Shown piece by piece: positions 50,821 to 60,039 of a stretch of DNA of 64,000 bases. The DNA is taken from the NCBI GenBank assembly GCA_905221605.1, contig CAJNDS010002546.1:1-64000 (forward strand). Reading direction: 5' to 3'. The notes below the pieces were generated by a model that saw nothing but the letters and a program-made list of their open reading frames with translations, searched no databases and was not told the origin of the DNA. The first letter of the stretch is position 1; each line of letters begins with the position of its first letter. Source of the DNA: Symbiodinium natans. Taxonomy: Eukaryota > Sar > Dinophyceae > Suessiales > Symbiodiniaceae. Made by a program: the position numbers and the translations under genes.

Positions 50821-51352
50821 CTCAGAGCCCCCCACGTTGGGGGGAGGCGCTTAAGCCCTTTGACCTCGATGGCACAAGCCGACCCAGGTCGCTCGCCCGC
50901 CTCCCACAGCACGGGGGTAGGTAGCGCCCATGATGGGCCCGGTACCCGAACACGTTCTCCTCGGGACCGGTCCCTTATTTACCTAAACCCCACTCCGTGA
51001 GTCTGGGTCACTGGCCTTTTTGGGGGGGTACCCCCTAGGCCAGGAGGACCCGGACCCTTCGCCGCAGCTTGCTCAGGGACCAGGGGCCTCAGGCCGACCC
51101 AGGCAGGGCGGGTGCTCAAAAATCACCTGGTCTCTGGCCCTGACCCCCCTGGCCCGGGCTCTCTGGACCTTCTGGCCCCACCCCCTGACCCTGCCCTACT
51201 GGCCGGGCTTCGGGGCCTCTATCTTACCTTAGTTTTGAAGAGTGGACTGTCGTCTGAGTTTAGGGGGCCAAAGCTGCTTTTCAGCACCTCACGAAGCTTT
51301 CGAGCTTGTTCCGAAACCTAACCTTCACAGCATCTACGCCCTATCACAGCAA
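50821..51352. other. GC-rich unique block without arrays
   Basis: About 530 bp with a CCCCCCACG/GTTGGGGGG inverted repeat at its start (50828-50850) and a GGCCAGGAGGACCC-rich centre. Short open frames on the + strand lack splice-site support. Confidence 0.4.
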
Positions 51353-51456
51353 ACCCTAAACCCTAAACCCTAAACCCTAAACCCTAAGCCCTAAGCCCTA
51401 AACCCTAAACCCTAAATCTTGGAGTCCAAGTAAGTCTTTTGCCTGGGGCCCTGTAG

Positions 51457-51514
51457 GGTCCCCAAAGTCCCGACCCGCGGCGCGCGGAGAGTACTGCAAG
51501 CTGAGGAAGCTGAG
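51457..51514 (+). CDS. Candidate exon, helical
   Basis: Reads VPKVPTRGARRVLQAEEAE after CCCTGTAG, entering with one base. Donor GC (GAGGG|GCTTTA) or close by. Confidence 0.4.
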
Positions 51515-51654
51515 GGGCTTTATGGGTCCAAGGGTTTGGGGTTTGGGGTGATAGGGTTTGGGGTTTAGGCTTTAGGGTTTCGGGTTTAGAGTTTAGTTTA
51601 GGGTTTAGGGTGACAAGGTTTTGCCAACCCTGATTCGCGGCGGCATTCAAGAAT

Positions 51655-51767
51655 GCCGCAATCCTGGAATGGAATGCCACGTCTCGATGTGGCCGGACTT
51701 CTGAAGCTTGTAGTCCTCAACACGCTGAACGTCTTCATGGCTGCTCATTACCTCCTGCCTTTACCTG
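51655..51767 (+). CDS. Candidate exon, hydrophobic helices
   Basis: Reads LDVAGLLKLVVLNTLNVFMA and onward to LLPLPE before GAG|GAGTTG (possible GA donor). All three frames are open over much of the segment, so the frame is chosen on composition only. Confidence 0.35.
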
Positions 51768-51979
51768 AGGAGTTGTTTCGGGTTTAAGGCCTAAGGTACT
51801 TGGGTGTAGGAGTTAAAGTTTAAGGGTTTAGGGTTTGGTGTTTAGGGTGTCGGGTTTTGAGAGAGGAGCAGGTTCGGCAACTAAGGGCGCAGCAGCCCCT
51901 TCCCTCCCCCCCTCCCGCCCCCTTCCCCCCACCCCCCCCCCCTGCGGCCCCAAGCCCTAAACCCGAAAGGGCTTTGACA

Positions 51980-52200
51980 ACCAATTGAACTTCCCGAAAC
52001 CCCAAACCCCAACCCCAACCCCCAACCCCCAACCCCAAACCCCAAACCCCAAACCCCAAACCCCAAACCCCAAACCCCAAACCCCAAACCCCAAACCCCA
52101 AACCCCAAACCCCAAACCCTAAACCCTAAACCCTAAACCCTAAACCCTAAACCCCAAACCCTAAACCCTAAACCCCAAACCCCAAACCCCAAACCCCCTT
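51980..52200. repeat. CCCCAAA arm
   Basis: About fourteen CCCCAAA units (52030-52115), then CCCTAAA/CCCCAAA to 52195. A G-rich reverse-strand frame across it is spurious. Confidence 0.95.
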
Positions 52201-52212
52201 CGCTGCCCGAAG

Positions 52213-52290
52213 GGACTCTCGGCGGCGGGGGAGGTTGCCAAGCTTCTGGAGGACTCGGAAGAGGCCTTGGCGGGGACACGCCTGCTTCAG
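52213..52290 (+). CDS. HEAT-type exon
   Basis: Twenty-six codons, phase 0 to 0, with AAGEVAKLLEDSEEALAG and TRLLQ. Acceptor CCCGAAG|GGA, donor GT (CAG|GTTCAAG). LLEDSEEALAGTR is a clear HEAT turn. Confidence 0.65.
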
Positions 52291-52299
52291 GTTCAAGGT

Positions 52300-52440
52300 T
52301 TAGGGTTTAGGGTTTAGGGTTTAGGGTTTAGGGTTTAGGGTTTAGGGTTTAGGGTTTAGGGTTTAGGGTTTAGGGGTTAGGGTTTAGGGTTTAGGGTTTA
52401 GGGGTTAGGGTTTAGGGTTCAGGGTTTAGGGTTTGAGAGG
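52300..52440. repeat. TTTAGGG arm
   Basis: Nineteen units with two GGGTTAGGG irregularities. Confidence 0.95.
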
Positions 52441-52629
52441 CAAATAGAGGTTTTTCTCTGTTTTCTGCCAGAAAAGAGTGCAAGAATAAGCAAAAGAAAA
52501 GAATGGCCAAAACAAACATGGGTTTTGAGGGGGGATGGTTTAGGGGTGTTTGGGTGTTGGGGTTTACATGGTTAGGGTTCATATAGATGTTCTGCTATTG
52601 GTGTTAAAGTGATGCTTGGGCGTCCTCAG

Positions 52630-52693
52630 GGATGGACCCCGAAAAGTCGCCGTGAAGACCTTCCAGGGGCTTGGGAGCTTCGAAGGCACGAAG
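52630..52693 (+). CDS. HEAT-type exon
   Basis: Reads DGPRKVAVKTFQGLGSFEG after GGCGTCCTCAG, entering with one split base. Donor GC (AAG|GCTTCGG). The HEAT pattern is strong, but phase does not match 52290, so a small exon is missing or a border is misplaced. Confidence 0.6.
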
Positions 52694-52699
52694 GCTTCG

Positions 52700-53245
52700 G
52701 GTTTAGGGTTTAGGGTTCAGGGTTTAGGGTTTAGGGTTCAGGGTTTAGGGTTTAGGGTTTAGGGTTTAGGGTTTAGGGTTCAGGGTTTAGGGTTAGGGTG
52801 TTCTGTGAGGATTTAGCATCCAGTATTTTGGAAAGACGCACCGCCCTCCCTGGCAGGATCTGTCTTGGCTGCCTCTGCACATGGGCCGCGAGCCTAGATC
52901 TGCCCTATTTTTTAGGGTTTAGGGTTTAGGGTTTAGGGTTTAGGGTTTAGGGTTTAGGGTTTAGGGTTTAGGAACACTCTGACTGTGCATGCTAAAGCCC
53001 GAACACCGTGAGCCTAACACCCTACCTAAACCGCGCCTTCTACGCAAGGGCTTGGGCCCTGATAGGAGTCTACTCAGCGAAACTTTCAGCAGCAGCCTAA
53101 ACCCTAAACCCTAAACCCTAAACTCTAAACCCCAAACCCTAGACCCTAAACCCTAAACCCTAAACCCTAAACCCTAAACCTAGACCCTAAACCCTAAACC
53201 CTAAACCCTAAACCCTAAACCCTAAACCCTAAACCCTAAAGTAAA
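52700..53245. repeat. TTTAGGG arms, loop, CCCTAAA arm
   Basis: TTTAGGG/TTCAGGG (52700-52798) and TTTAGGG (52916-52973). Between them an acceptor (CCGCCCTCCCTGGCAG at 52856) precedes an open island (SVLAASAHGPRA in one frame) that may be an exon. CCCTAAA at 53098-53240. Confidence 0.8.
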
Positions 53246-53286
53246 CCCGCAAATAAACCTCGGCCCCGGCCTCTCTCAACTTTGAG

Positions 53287-53320
53287 GCGGTGTGCGCGAG
53301 CGAGAGCCTGCCGAGAGGAG
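53287..53320 (+). CDS. Candidate exon
   Basis: Reads AVCASESLPRG, phase 0 to 1, between CAACTTTGAG|GCG and GGAG|GTTCTGG (GT). CCCTAAA left and TTTAGGG right. Confidence 0.45.
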
Positions 53321-53354
53321 GTTCTGGTACGGGGGTTGTGGGGTTGAGGGCGTA

Positions 53355-53455
53355 GGGGTTTAGGGTTTAGGGTTTAGGGTTTAGGGGTTTAGGGTTTAGG
53401 GTTTAGGGTTTAGGGTTAGGGGTTTAGGGTTTAGGGTTTAGGGTTTAGGGGTTGA
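53355..53455. repeat. TTTAGGG arm
   Basis: About thirteen units with GGGGTTTAGG variants. Confidence 0.9.
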
Positions 53456-53589
53456 GGGGTTGCGAGTTGAGGGGGTTCGGGTTGAGGGGGCTTAGTACTG
53501 AGAACCAGCCAGACTTGCTTGTCACAAGCAGGAGACCAGAGGGTTTTTTGGGTCTGGGGGTTGAAGGTTTCAGGGTTCTGAGAAAGCCC

Positions 53590-53950
53590 GAAACCCTAAA
53601 GCCTAAACCCTGAACCCTGGGCCCTAAACCCTGGGCCCTAAACCCTAACCCTGAAGCCTGAAGCCTGAAGCCTAAAGCCTAAAGCCTAAAGCCTGCAGCC
53701 GAAAGCCGAAAGCCTAAAGCCTAAAGCCTGCAGCCGAAAGCCTAATGCCTAAAGCCTAAAGCCCAAAGCCCAAAGCCTAAAGCCCAAAGCCCACAGCCGA
53801 AAGCTCAAAGCCTAAAGCCTAAACCCTCAACCCCAAACCCCAAACCCCAAACCCTAAACCCCAAACCCTAAACCCTAAACCCTAAACCCTAAACCCTAAA
53901 CCCTAAACCCTAAACCCTAAACCCCAAACCCTAAACCCTAAACCCTAAAC
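53590..53950. repeat. GCCTAAA/GCCCAAA variants then CCCTAAA
   Basis: The AAAGCCT run (53645-53820), with GCCGAAA and GCCCAAA substitutions, gives way to CCCTAAA (53825-53950). Confidence 0.9.
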
Positions 53951-53970
53951 CTGAACCTTGGTGCCTCGAG

Positions 53971-54043
53971 TGAGTGCGACACCATGCTTGGGAGGAAGCC
54001 TCGTTGTGCGGCCGTGGTGGCCTTGGGCGCGATGTGCTCGCAG
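53971..54043 (+). CDS. HEAT-type exon
   Basis: Reads MLGRKPRCAAVVALGAMCSQ at its 3' end. Acceptor CTCGAG or one of two later AGs. Donor GA (CAG|GACCCT). Ends in phase 0 and joins 54339 perfectly. Confidence 0.65.
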
Positions 54044-54338
54044 GACCCTCTACCCTAAACCCTACTTAGGGCTTAGGGTTTAGGGTTTAGGGTTTAGGGT
54101 CACTGGGGTTTCTTTTGGGGTCCTATAGATAAGGCTCCGTACTGTAATTGCACCCACAAAAGAAGCCATACTTTTGAGAACCTCGTACCTCCTACACCGT
54201 AACTCCTCAACCCTAAACCCTCAACCCTAAACCCTAAACCCTAAGCCCTAAACCCTAAACCCTAAACCCTGAACCCTGAAACCTGAACCCTTAACCCTTA
54301 ACCCTCAACCGTAAACCCTAAACCCTGCACCCGCGAAG
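54044..54338. other. Intron with short arms
   Basis: GA donor, four TTTAGGG units (54068-54098), a 90-bp loop, then CCCTAAA/CCCTCAA units (54200-54325). Confidence 0.75.
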
Positions 54339-54386
54339 GATCACGCCGACGCTGTCCAGGAGCTGCTTGATGACGGAGACTGGGAG
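54339..54386 (+). CDS. HEAT-type exon
   Basis: Sixteen codons, DHADAVQELLDDGDWE, phase 0 to 0. Acceptor CCGCGAAG|GAT, donor GT (GAG|GTGACA). Followed in phase by VRACTLEAL of 54983, making a complete D..VR HEAT unit split by the intron at the turn. Confidence 0.7.
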
Positions 54387-54982
54387 GTGACAAAAACCCT
54401 TAACCCCAAACCTAAACCCTAAACCCTAAACCCTAAACCCTAAACCCTAAACCCTAAACCCTAAACCCTAAACCCTAAACCCTAAACCCTAAACCCTCAA
54501 ACCCCAAACCCCAAACCCCAAACCCAAGCCTTCTACGCTGCAAGCAGCAAGGTAGGACAGCACCCAGTTCGAGGCGTCAGAGGGCATCAAGCCTCAAGGG
54601 GCTTCGAAGGGTTTGGGGTTTAGGGTTTAGGGTTTAGGGTTTAGGGTTTAGGGTTCAGGGTTTAGGGTTGGCTTATGCCCACACCGCCTCAAGGGGCTTC
54701 GAAAGGTTTAGGGTTTTAGGTTTAGGTTTGACTCTCATAAGCCAATAGGGAAGACCACGCCCACACACCCCCGAAAAAGCCCCGAACCTCTAAATCCCTG
54801 AAGGCCCTAACCGGTCCCAGATTCCGAGACCCTACTAAAGACCTAAAGCCATCGACCCTAAACCCTAAACCCTAAACCCTAAACCCTAAACCCTAAACCC
54901 TAAACCCTAAACCCTAAACCCGAAACCCCAAACCCCAAACCCCAAACCCCCCAAGCCTAAACCCTCAACCCTACCGCTGGAG
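54387..54982. repeat. Intron with two arm pairs and a duplicated segment
   Basis: CCCTAAA (54408-54500), CCCCAAA (54500-54530), an island with repeated CCTCAAGGGGCTTCGAA (about 54592 and 54685), TTTAGGG (54615-54668), a loop, then CCCTAAA (54855-54965). Skipping the island keeps the HEAT frame, so it is treated as intronic. Confidence 0.7.
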
Positions 54983-55034
54983 GTCCGGGCGTGCACGCTT
55001 GAGGCCCTCGCAGGCGCGGGACTCCGGGGCGAAG
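54983..55034 (+). CDS. HEAT-type exon
   Basis: Reads VRACTLEALAGAGLRGE, phase 0 to 1. Acceptor CGCTGGAG|GTC, donor GT (GAAG|GTTCGG). In phase with 54386 and 56124. Confidence 0.7.
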
Positions 55035-55039
55035 GTTCG

Positions 55040-55330
55040 GGGTTTAGGGTTTAGGGTTTAGGGTTTAGGGTTTAGGGTTTAGGGTTTAGGGTTTAGGGTT
55101 TAGGGTTTTAGGTTTTAGGGTTTAGGGTTGTTAGGGTTTTAGGTTTTTAGGGTCAGGGGTTTAGGGGGTTTAGGGTTTTAGGGTTCAGGGGTTAAGGGTT
55201 TAAGGGTTTAGGGCTTAGGGTCAGGGTTTTTTGGGGTTAGGGTTTAGGTTTTCAGAGTTTAGGGTTCAGGGTTCAGGGGTTCAGGGGTTTAGAGTTTAGG
55301 GGCTTGGGGTTTGCTTCAGGGTTTAGAGAT
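55040..55330. repeat. TTTAGGG arm with variants
   Basis: Ten perfect units (55040-55108), then TTTTAGGG, TTCAGGG and TTAAGGG variants to 55330. Confidence 0.9.
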
Positions 55331-56123
55331 TTGGGGTTCAGGGGCTAGGTTTGGCTTCAAGCCTTACAGGGCCTTCGCGTTCTAGGAGCGTAAGCCCTGG
55401 AGGGGCCCGGGGCTGTGGTTTAGGGTTTAGGGTTTAGGGTTTAGGGTTTAGGGTTTAGGGTTAAGAGCTGTGGATCTGTGGCTCAGAAGTTCTGCTGCGC
55501 TTCAGAGTGTTTGGTTTTGATGAGCAGTTCTTGTCGCCCTAAAACCTTAAACCCCTGAACCCTAAACTCTAAACCCTAAACACTAAACCCTGAACACCCA
55601 CCGATAAACAGCCCCAAAACACCCAACCACCCGAAACAAGCGAAACATGCCCTAGACACCCAAACCTTAAGAGACCTGAACACCAAAAACTTAACATCCC
55701 TAAACCCTAAACCCTAAACCATAAATCCTACATTAAACCATGAAGCCTCAACCCTAAACCTTAAACCCTAAACCCTAAACCCTAAACCCTAAGGCCTAAA
55801 CCCTAAGCCCTAAACCCTCCCCGTAAGCCCAGAACTCCGAAACTCGAAAGCCCGAGTTCCGCCCCAAAGCCCTCAGACAGAGACAGGAAGCCCAGGTGTC
55901 CGAAACTGCAGTTTAGAGTTTAGGGTTTAGGGTTTAGGGTTTAGGCTTCAGGGTTTAGGGTTCAGGGTTCAGGGTTCAAGGTTTAGGGCGTGGGGTTTAG
56001 GGTGTCGGGGGCCAGCGTTAGGAGTTTGGAGTGTAGGGTTTCAGCTTTACAACCCTAAACCTTCAACCCTAAACCCTAAACCCTAAATCCTAAACCCTAA
56101 ACCCTAAACAACCCTGGTCCCAG
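55331..56123. other. Intron interior
   Basis: TTTAGGG patch (55425-55462), a unique loop, CCCTAAA (55690-55820), a short unique stretch, TTTAGGG (55915-56000), and CCCTAAA (56050-56108). The island near 55885-55905 is not called. Confidence 0.55.
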
Positions 56124-56199
56124 GCTACAGCACCTCCGATCCCGACCTTGTCGAGAAGACCCGGTCTCAGCGGTGTGTTTCAGCAGTTCAGCGGTTCAG
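56124..56199 (+). CDS. HEAT-type exon
   Basis: With the base from 55034, reads GYSTSDPDLVEKTRSQRC. Acceptor TGGTCCCAG|GC. The 3' border is uncertain (56170-56199), because the frame runs on into the repeat. Confidence 0.55.
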
Positions 56200-56800
56200 G
56201 GGCCTTTGGGGGGTTTTAGGGGCTTTACGGGTTTTAGGGGCTTTAGGGGTTTTAGGGGTTTTAGGGGTTTTAAGGGTTTAGGGGCCTTTGGGGTTTTAGG
56301 GGTTTTAGGGGTTTTAGGGGTTTTAGGGGCCTTTGGGGTTTAGGGGCCTTAGGGGTTTTAGGGGCTTTAGGGGCTTCAGGGGCTTTAGGGGCTTTAGGGG
56401 CTTTAGGGGTTTTAGGGGTTGTAGGGGTTTTAGGGGTTTTAGGGGTTTTAGGGGTTTTCGGGGTTTTTAGGGGCTTTAGGGGCTTTAGGGGAGTTCGGGG
56501 TTTTTTGGGGGTTTGGGGGCGTTAAGGGTTTAAGGGGTTTCGGGGTTTTAGAGGTTTAGGGGCGTCAGGGGCTTTGGGTGATTTATGGGTTTTCGGGGGG
56601 TTTTTGGGAGTTTAGGGGTGCAAGGTGTCACGGGATTTTTGGGGTTTCAGGGGTTTTAGTTTGCGGGGTTTGAAGGGTTTGAGGGACTTTGGGGGCCTTT
56701 AGGGGCTTTAGGGGTTTAGGGTTTAGGGTTTAGGGTTTAGGGTTTAGGGTTTGGGGTTTAGGGTTTAGGGTTTAGGGTTTTAGGTGTTTTAGGGGCCAGT
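56200..56800. repeat. TTTTAGGGGC/TTTTAGGGGT decamer array
   Basis: About thirty units of a 10-bp variant (GGGGCTTTAG or GGGGTTTTAG), degenerating after 56500, then six ordinary TTTAGGG (56705-56780). Confidence 0.9.
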
Positions 56801-56890
56801 CTCGCCATGGAGGCAAGGAGCCGCCCCGGTGATATGTGGGCGCACCAGGACCAGATGGCGCACAAACTCTTGGCTCGCGGCTCCATGCGT
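56801..56890 (+). other. Protein-like island in loop position
   Basis: Reads MWAHQDQMAHKLLARGSM after GCCATGGAG, but lies between TTTAGGG on the left and CCCTAAA on the right, where loops normally sit, and no donor is visible. Confidence 0.3.
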
Positions 56891-56891
56891 G

Positions 56892-56990
56892 AAACCCTAA
56901 ACCCTAAACCCTAAACCCTAAACCCTAAACCCTGAACCCTAAACCCTAAACCCTAAACCCTAAACCCTGAACCCTAAACCCTAAACCGCC
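56892..56990. repeat. CCCTAAA arm
   Basis: About fourteen units, two reading CCCTGAA. Confidence 0.95.
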
Positions 56991-57000
56991 TGCTGGGCAG

Positions 57001-57031
57001 ATGTGGATTCCGACGAGGAGCTCCTCAGGAG
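57001..57031 (+). CDS. HEAT-type micro-exon
   Basis: Reads VDSDEELLR flanked by split codons. Acceptor GCTGGGCAG|AT, donor GC (GGAG|GCACTG). Confidence 0.45.
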
Positions 57032-57263
57032 GCACTGAGGAGTTTCGGGTGGCATATGGGGGCTTACGAAAACAGGGGACCCCTAAAATAGAACCCCCAA
57101 ATAGTAGGATCCTCTTATGATAAGGATCCCAATAAGGTGCCCCTAAACCCGAAACCCTACACCCTACACCCTAAACCCTAAACCCTAAACCCCAAACCCC
57201 ACATAGATTTCGGAAGGCCCCATATAGATGCCCGCGCGTTCGACGCTGCTTTCCCCGTCTCAG
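57032..57263. other. Intron with dispersed element
   Basis: The copy of GCTTACGAAAACAGGGGACC at 57060-57135 matches 36705-36782. Few CCCTAAA units follow. Good acceptor tract (GCTGCTTTCCCCGTCTCAG). Confidence 0.5.
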
Positions 57264-57322
57264 CATCGGCTGGCATCCATGCATGCCGTGATGCCTCGGA
57301 CCATGCGGCGCTGTCTCCCGGG
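57264..57322 (+). CDS. Candidate exon
   Basis: After the strong acceptor, two frames are open: HRLASMHAVMPRTMRRCLP or SAGIHACRDASDHAALSPG. Right side leads into TTTAGGG-like units. Confidence 0.4.
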
Positions 57323-58009
57323 TTTTGGGTTTCGGATTTAGGCTCCGGGGTTGAAGGGGTTTAGGGTTTGGGGTGTAGGGTTTAGGGGTTCAGGGTTTAG
57401 GGTTTAGGGGTTGGGGGTTTAGGGGTTTGGGGGTTTGGGGGTTTAGGATTTAGGGCTTTAGGACTTGGCGTTTGGGGTTTCGGGCTTCGAGGTGTGGTAG
57501 AAGGGATCCTGAATCATAATCTTACTACCCGAACTTGTCCTACGCAGCTGCTAGTGTCCCTTACGAGGTTCCCTTTTGCAATACCCTGAACCCAAACCCT
57601 ATGCCATGCACCCTAAACCGAACACCCCAAACCCTAAGCACCCCAAACCCCAAACCCTAAATCTCAAATCCGAAGCTCTAAGCTCCAACCCCCAAACCCT
57701 GAGCTCTATGAAGCCTTTACCCCGAAGTGCAAGTTGTGTTACTGTTTAGGCTTCTTAACAACCCAACTTCAGTTGTTTCACTTTATTCACTTGTAAGAAG
57801 CCCAGAAGTTTACTAAGCCCTAAACCCTGAGTTTAGGGTTTCGGGTTTAGAGTTCAGGGCTTTGGGTTGAGGACTTGGCCTTCTTCTGGCTGCCTCTTAG
57901 GACTTAAACCTTTTGGGTTTTTGTAGAAACTACAATAAGGAGCCTAAAAGTTGAGCTGTTAGGAGGGGCCCAGAAGCCAGCCAAGAGGAACCCAGAACCC
58001 AGCAAGCAG
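57323..58009. other. Intron with foldback loop
   Basis: TTTAGGG variants (57340-57460), a loop with few repeats, and inverted pairs around 57750-57815 (CTTCTTAACAA / CTTGTAAGAAG) and 57892-57995 (TTCTGGCTGCCTCTTAG / CCCAGAAGCCAGCC). Confidence 0.5.
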
Positions 58010-58076
58010 GATCGCCAGCCTTCTGGACGACGACACCTACGCGGTGCGGTCGAAAGCGTGCTACTGGCTGGGAAAG
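58010..58076 (+). CDS. HEAT-type exon
   Basis: Reads IASLLDDDTYAVRSKACYWL and GK, entering with one base. Acceptor AGCAAGCAG|G, donor GT (AAG|GTGAAC). LLDDD..AVR.KA is the strongest single HEAT match in the window. Phase 0 into 58727. Confidence 0.75.
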
Positions 58077-58726
58077 GTGAACGCCTTCAATCAGACGGAC
58101 AGATGGAGGGGGGTGGGGGGCTTAGGGCTTTGGGTTGAGAGCCTTCAAATCTTCAGCCCTAAACCTAAAACCTAAAACCTAAACCCTAAACCCTAAACCC
58201 TAATCCCTAACCCCTAAACTCTAAACCCTAAACCCTAAACCCTAAACCCTAAACCCTAAAAAAGTAAACAGTAAACCCTGAACCCTGAACCCTGAACCCT
58301 AAACCCTATGCCCCTAAGCCCCTAAGCCCCCTAGGCTTCAACCCCCAGAGTGCTAAACCCTAAACCCTAGGGGAGGTGTTTGGGGTTTCTGGTTGGACCT
58401 CAACCTAAACCCCGAAGCCCTAAACCCTTCAAAGCTTAGGATGATGAAGCTCGGACCTTAGGACAAACGGTACCTATGAGAGAACATGTTGCCCCGAACC
58501 CCAAACTCTAAACCCTGGCCTGAGCTTGGACATCTAGTAATGCCGGCAACTATTTAGGGGTTCGCAAAACGGTAGATTCCTCATTTTTGGGGTGCCCTGA
58601 ACCCTACACCCTAAACCCTAAACCCTAAACCCTAAACCCTAAACCCTAAACCCTAAACCCTAAACCCTAAACCCTAAACCCTAAACCCTAAACCCTAAAC
58701 CATTTGGCAATTAGGGTGTCTTGCAG
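58077..58726. repeat. Intron, CCCTAAA-rich
   Basis: Short G-rich 5' side, CCTAAAA/CCCTAAA (58160-58320), a unique loop, then about fourteen CCCTAAA units (58605-58700). Confidence 0.85.
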
Positions 58727-58762
58727 GATCGGCTCTCGGAGATGCTCACAGACAAGTCGCAG
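58727..58762 (+). CDS. HEAT-type exon
   Basis: Twelve codons, DRLSEMLTDKSQ, phase 0 to 0. Acceptor GTGTCTTGCAG|GAT, donor GC (CAG|GCTTGT). Last confident HEAT exon; the continuation is not found. Confidence 0.65.
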
Positions 58763-58781
58763 GCTTGTCGGGGGCTTCACG

Positions 58782-58993
58782 TACTGTTGGTTAGCAGGGT
58801 CTGGGGGAATGATGTACCCTATATAATCCCTTAAAGGGTCTGGGGGAATAATGTACCCTATATAATCCCTTAAAGGGACTGGGGGAATGATGTACCCTAT
58901 ATAATCCCTTAAAGGGACTGGGGGAATGATGTACCCTATATAATCCCTTAAAGGATATATATAGGGCCCTCATTTCCCGGCGAACCAACAGTA
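58782..58993. mobile_element. Terminal-inverted-repeat element with 39-bp tandem core
   Basis: Perfect 11-bp ends TACTGTTGGTT and AACCAACAGTA bracket four near-identical 39-bp units (58797-58952, each starting GGGTCTGGGGGAATGATG or GGGACTGGGGG). Because 39 is divisible by three, a minus-strand frame runs through it; this is not a gene. The element starts 20 nt after the donor of the preceding exon. Confidence 0.75.
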
Positions 58994-59790
58994 AGTTCAA
59001 GCTGAACCTAGAGAGCCGAACACCTACTGGCTTAGGGTTTATAGGGTTTAGGGCTTATAGGGTTTGCAGGGTTTACAGGGTTGTTAGGGTTTTAGGGTGT
59101 TCAGGGTTTGTGGGGTTTATAGGTTTATAGGGTTTATAGGGCTTTTATAGGGTTTATAGGGTTAATCGGGTTAATAGGGTGTACAGGGTTTACAAGGTTC
59201 TACAGGGTTTGCAGGGTTTAACGGGTTTATAGGGTTTTTTGGGTTCATAGGGTTTTAGGGTATTTAGGGTTTATAGGGGTTATGGGGTTTATATTTTAAG
59301 GTTTAGGGTTTAGGCTTCTTTGTGGTAGAGAATGAGGAATCAGGCACCTCATATCCTCCTAAATGTTCCCTTCAAGGGATGATTTCGGGTTAGCTCATTC
59401 CTGCATCCCGTGCTAAGGACGGGAGGTTTCTGACTTGGAAACGAACCCCTTTCGCCCATCCCGGCAGCCTCCCATGCCCTAAAGCCTAACCTTAAACCCC
59501 AAGCCTCTAAGCCCTTGAGCCCTAAAGCCCTACAAACTCCTAGAGGCCTAAAGCCCTAACACCCTAAACCCTTAACCCTTAACCGTTAAACCCGAAAACC
59601 CCAAAGTCTAAGTCTCACAAAGGAAGCCCCTGAAGACAACCCCCAAGCCCCCCAAACCTAGCACAGCCCGAGACAACACCACGCGTCTAGTAGGGTTTAG
59701 GGTTTAGAGGTCGCAATTCAGGGTCTCTGAACCCCAATGTCCTGAAGGCATCCAAGCTGGAAGCCCGAAGCCCAAAGCCCGAAGCCCTAA
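58994..59790. other. Degenerate TTTATAGGG array and spacer
   Basis: GGGTTTATAGGG-type units (59030-59290), then unique and AAGCCC-rich sequence. No exon is supported. Confidence 0.6.
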
Positions 59791-59794
59791 ACCC

Positions 59795-60010
59795 TAAACC
59801 CTACAACCCCTACAACCCCTACAACCCCTACAACCCCTACAACCCCTACAACCCCTACAACCCTTAAACCCCTAAACCCCTAAACCCCTAAACCCCTAAA
59901 CCCCTAAACCCCTAAACCCCTAAACCCCTGAACCCCTAAACCCCTAAACCCCTAAACCCCTAAACCCCTAAACCCCTAAACCCCTAAACCCCTAAACCCC
60001 TAAACCCCTA
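59795..60010. repeat. CCCCTACAA nonamers then CCCCTAAA octamers
   Basis: Eight CCCCTACAA units (59795-59865), then about eighteen CCCCTAAA units (59865-60010). Marks the right end of the telomere-like region. Confidence 0.95.
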
Positions 60011-60039
60011 AGTACGAAGGACCTTTATGTACTATTTGG

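Noticed and set aside
54540-54612. Exon between the HEAT exons at 54339 and 54983
   Set aside because: The flanking exons make a perfect HEAT unit when joined directly; this island holds a duplicated CCTCAAGGGG segment and no matching phase.
58791-59000. Minus-strand frame with repeated FKGLYRVHHSP units
   Set aside because: Arises from four 39-bp tandem units inside a terminal-inverted-repeat element; 39 is divisible by three.
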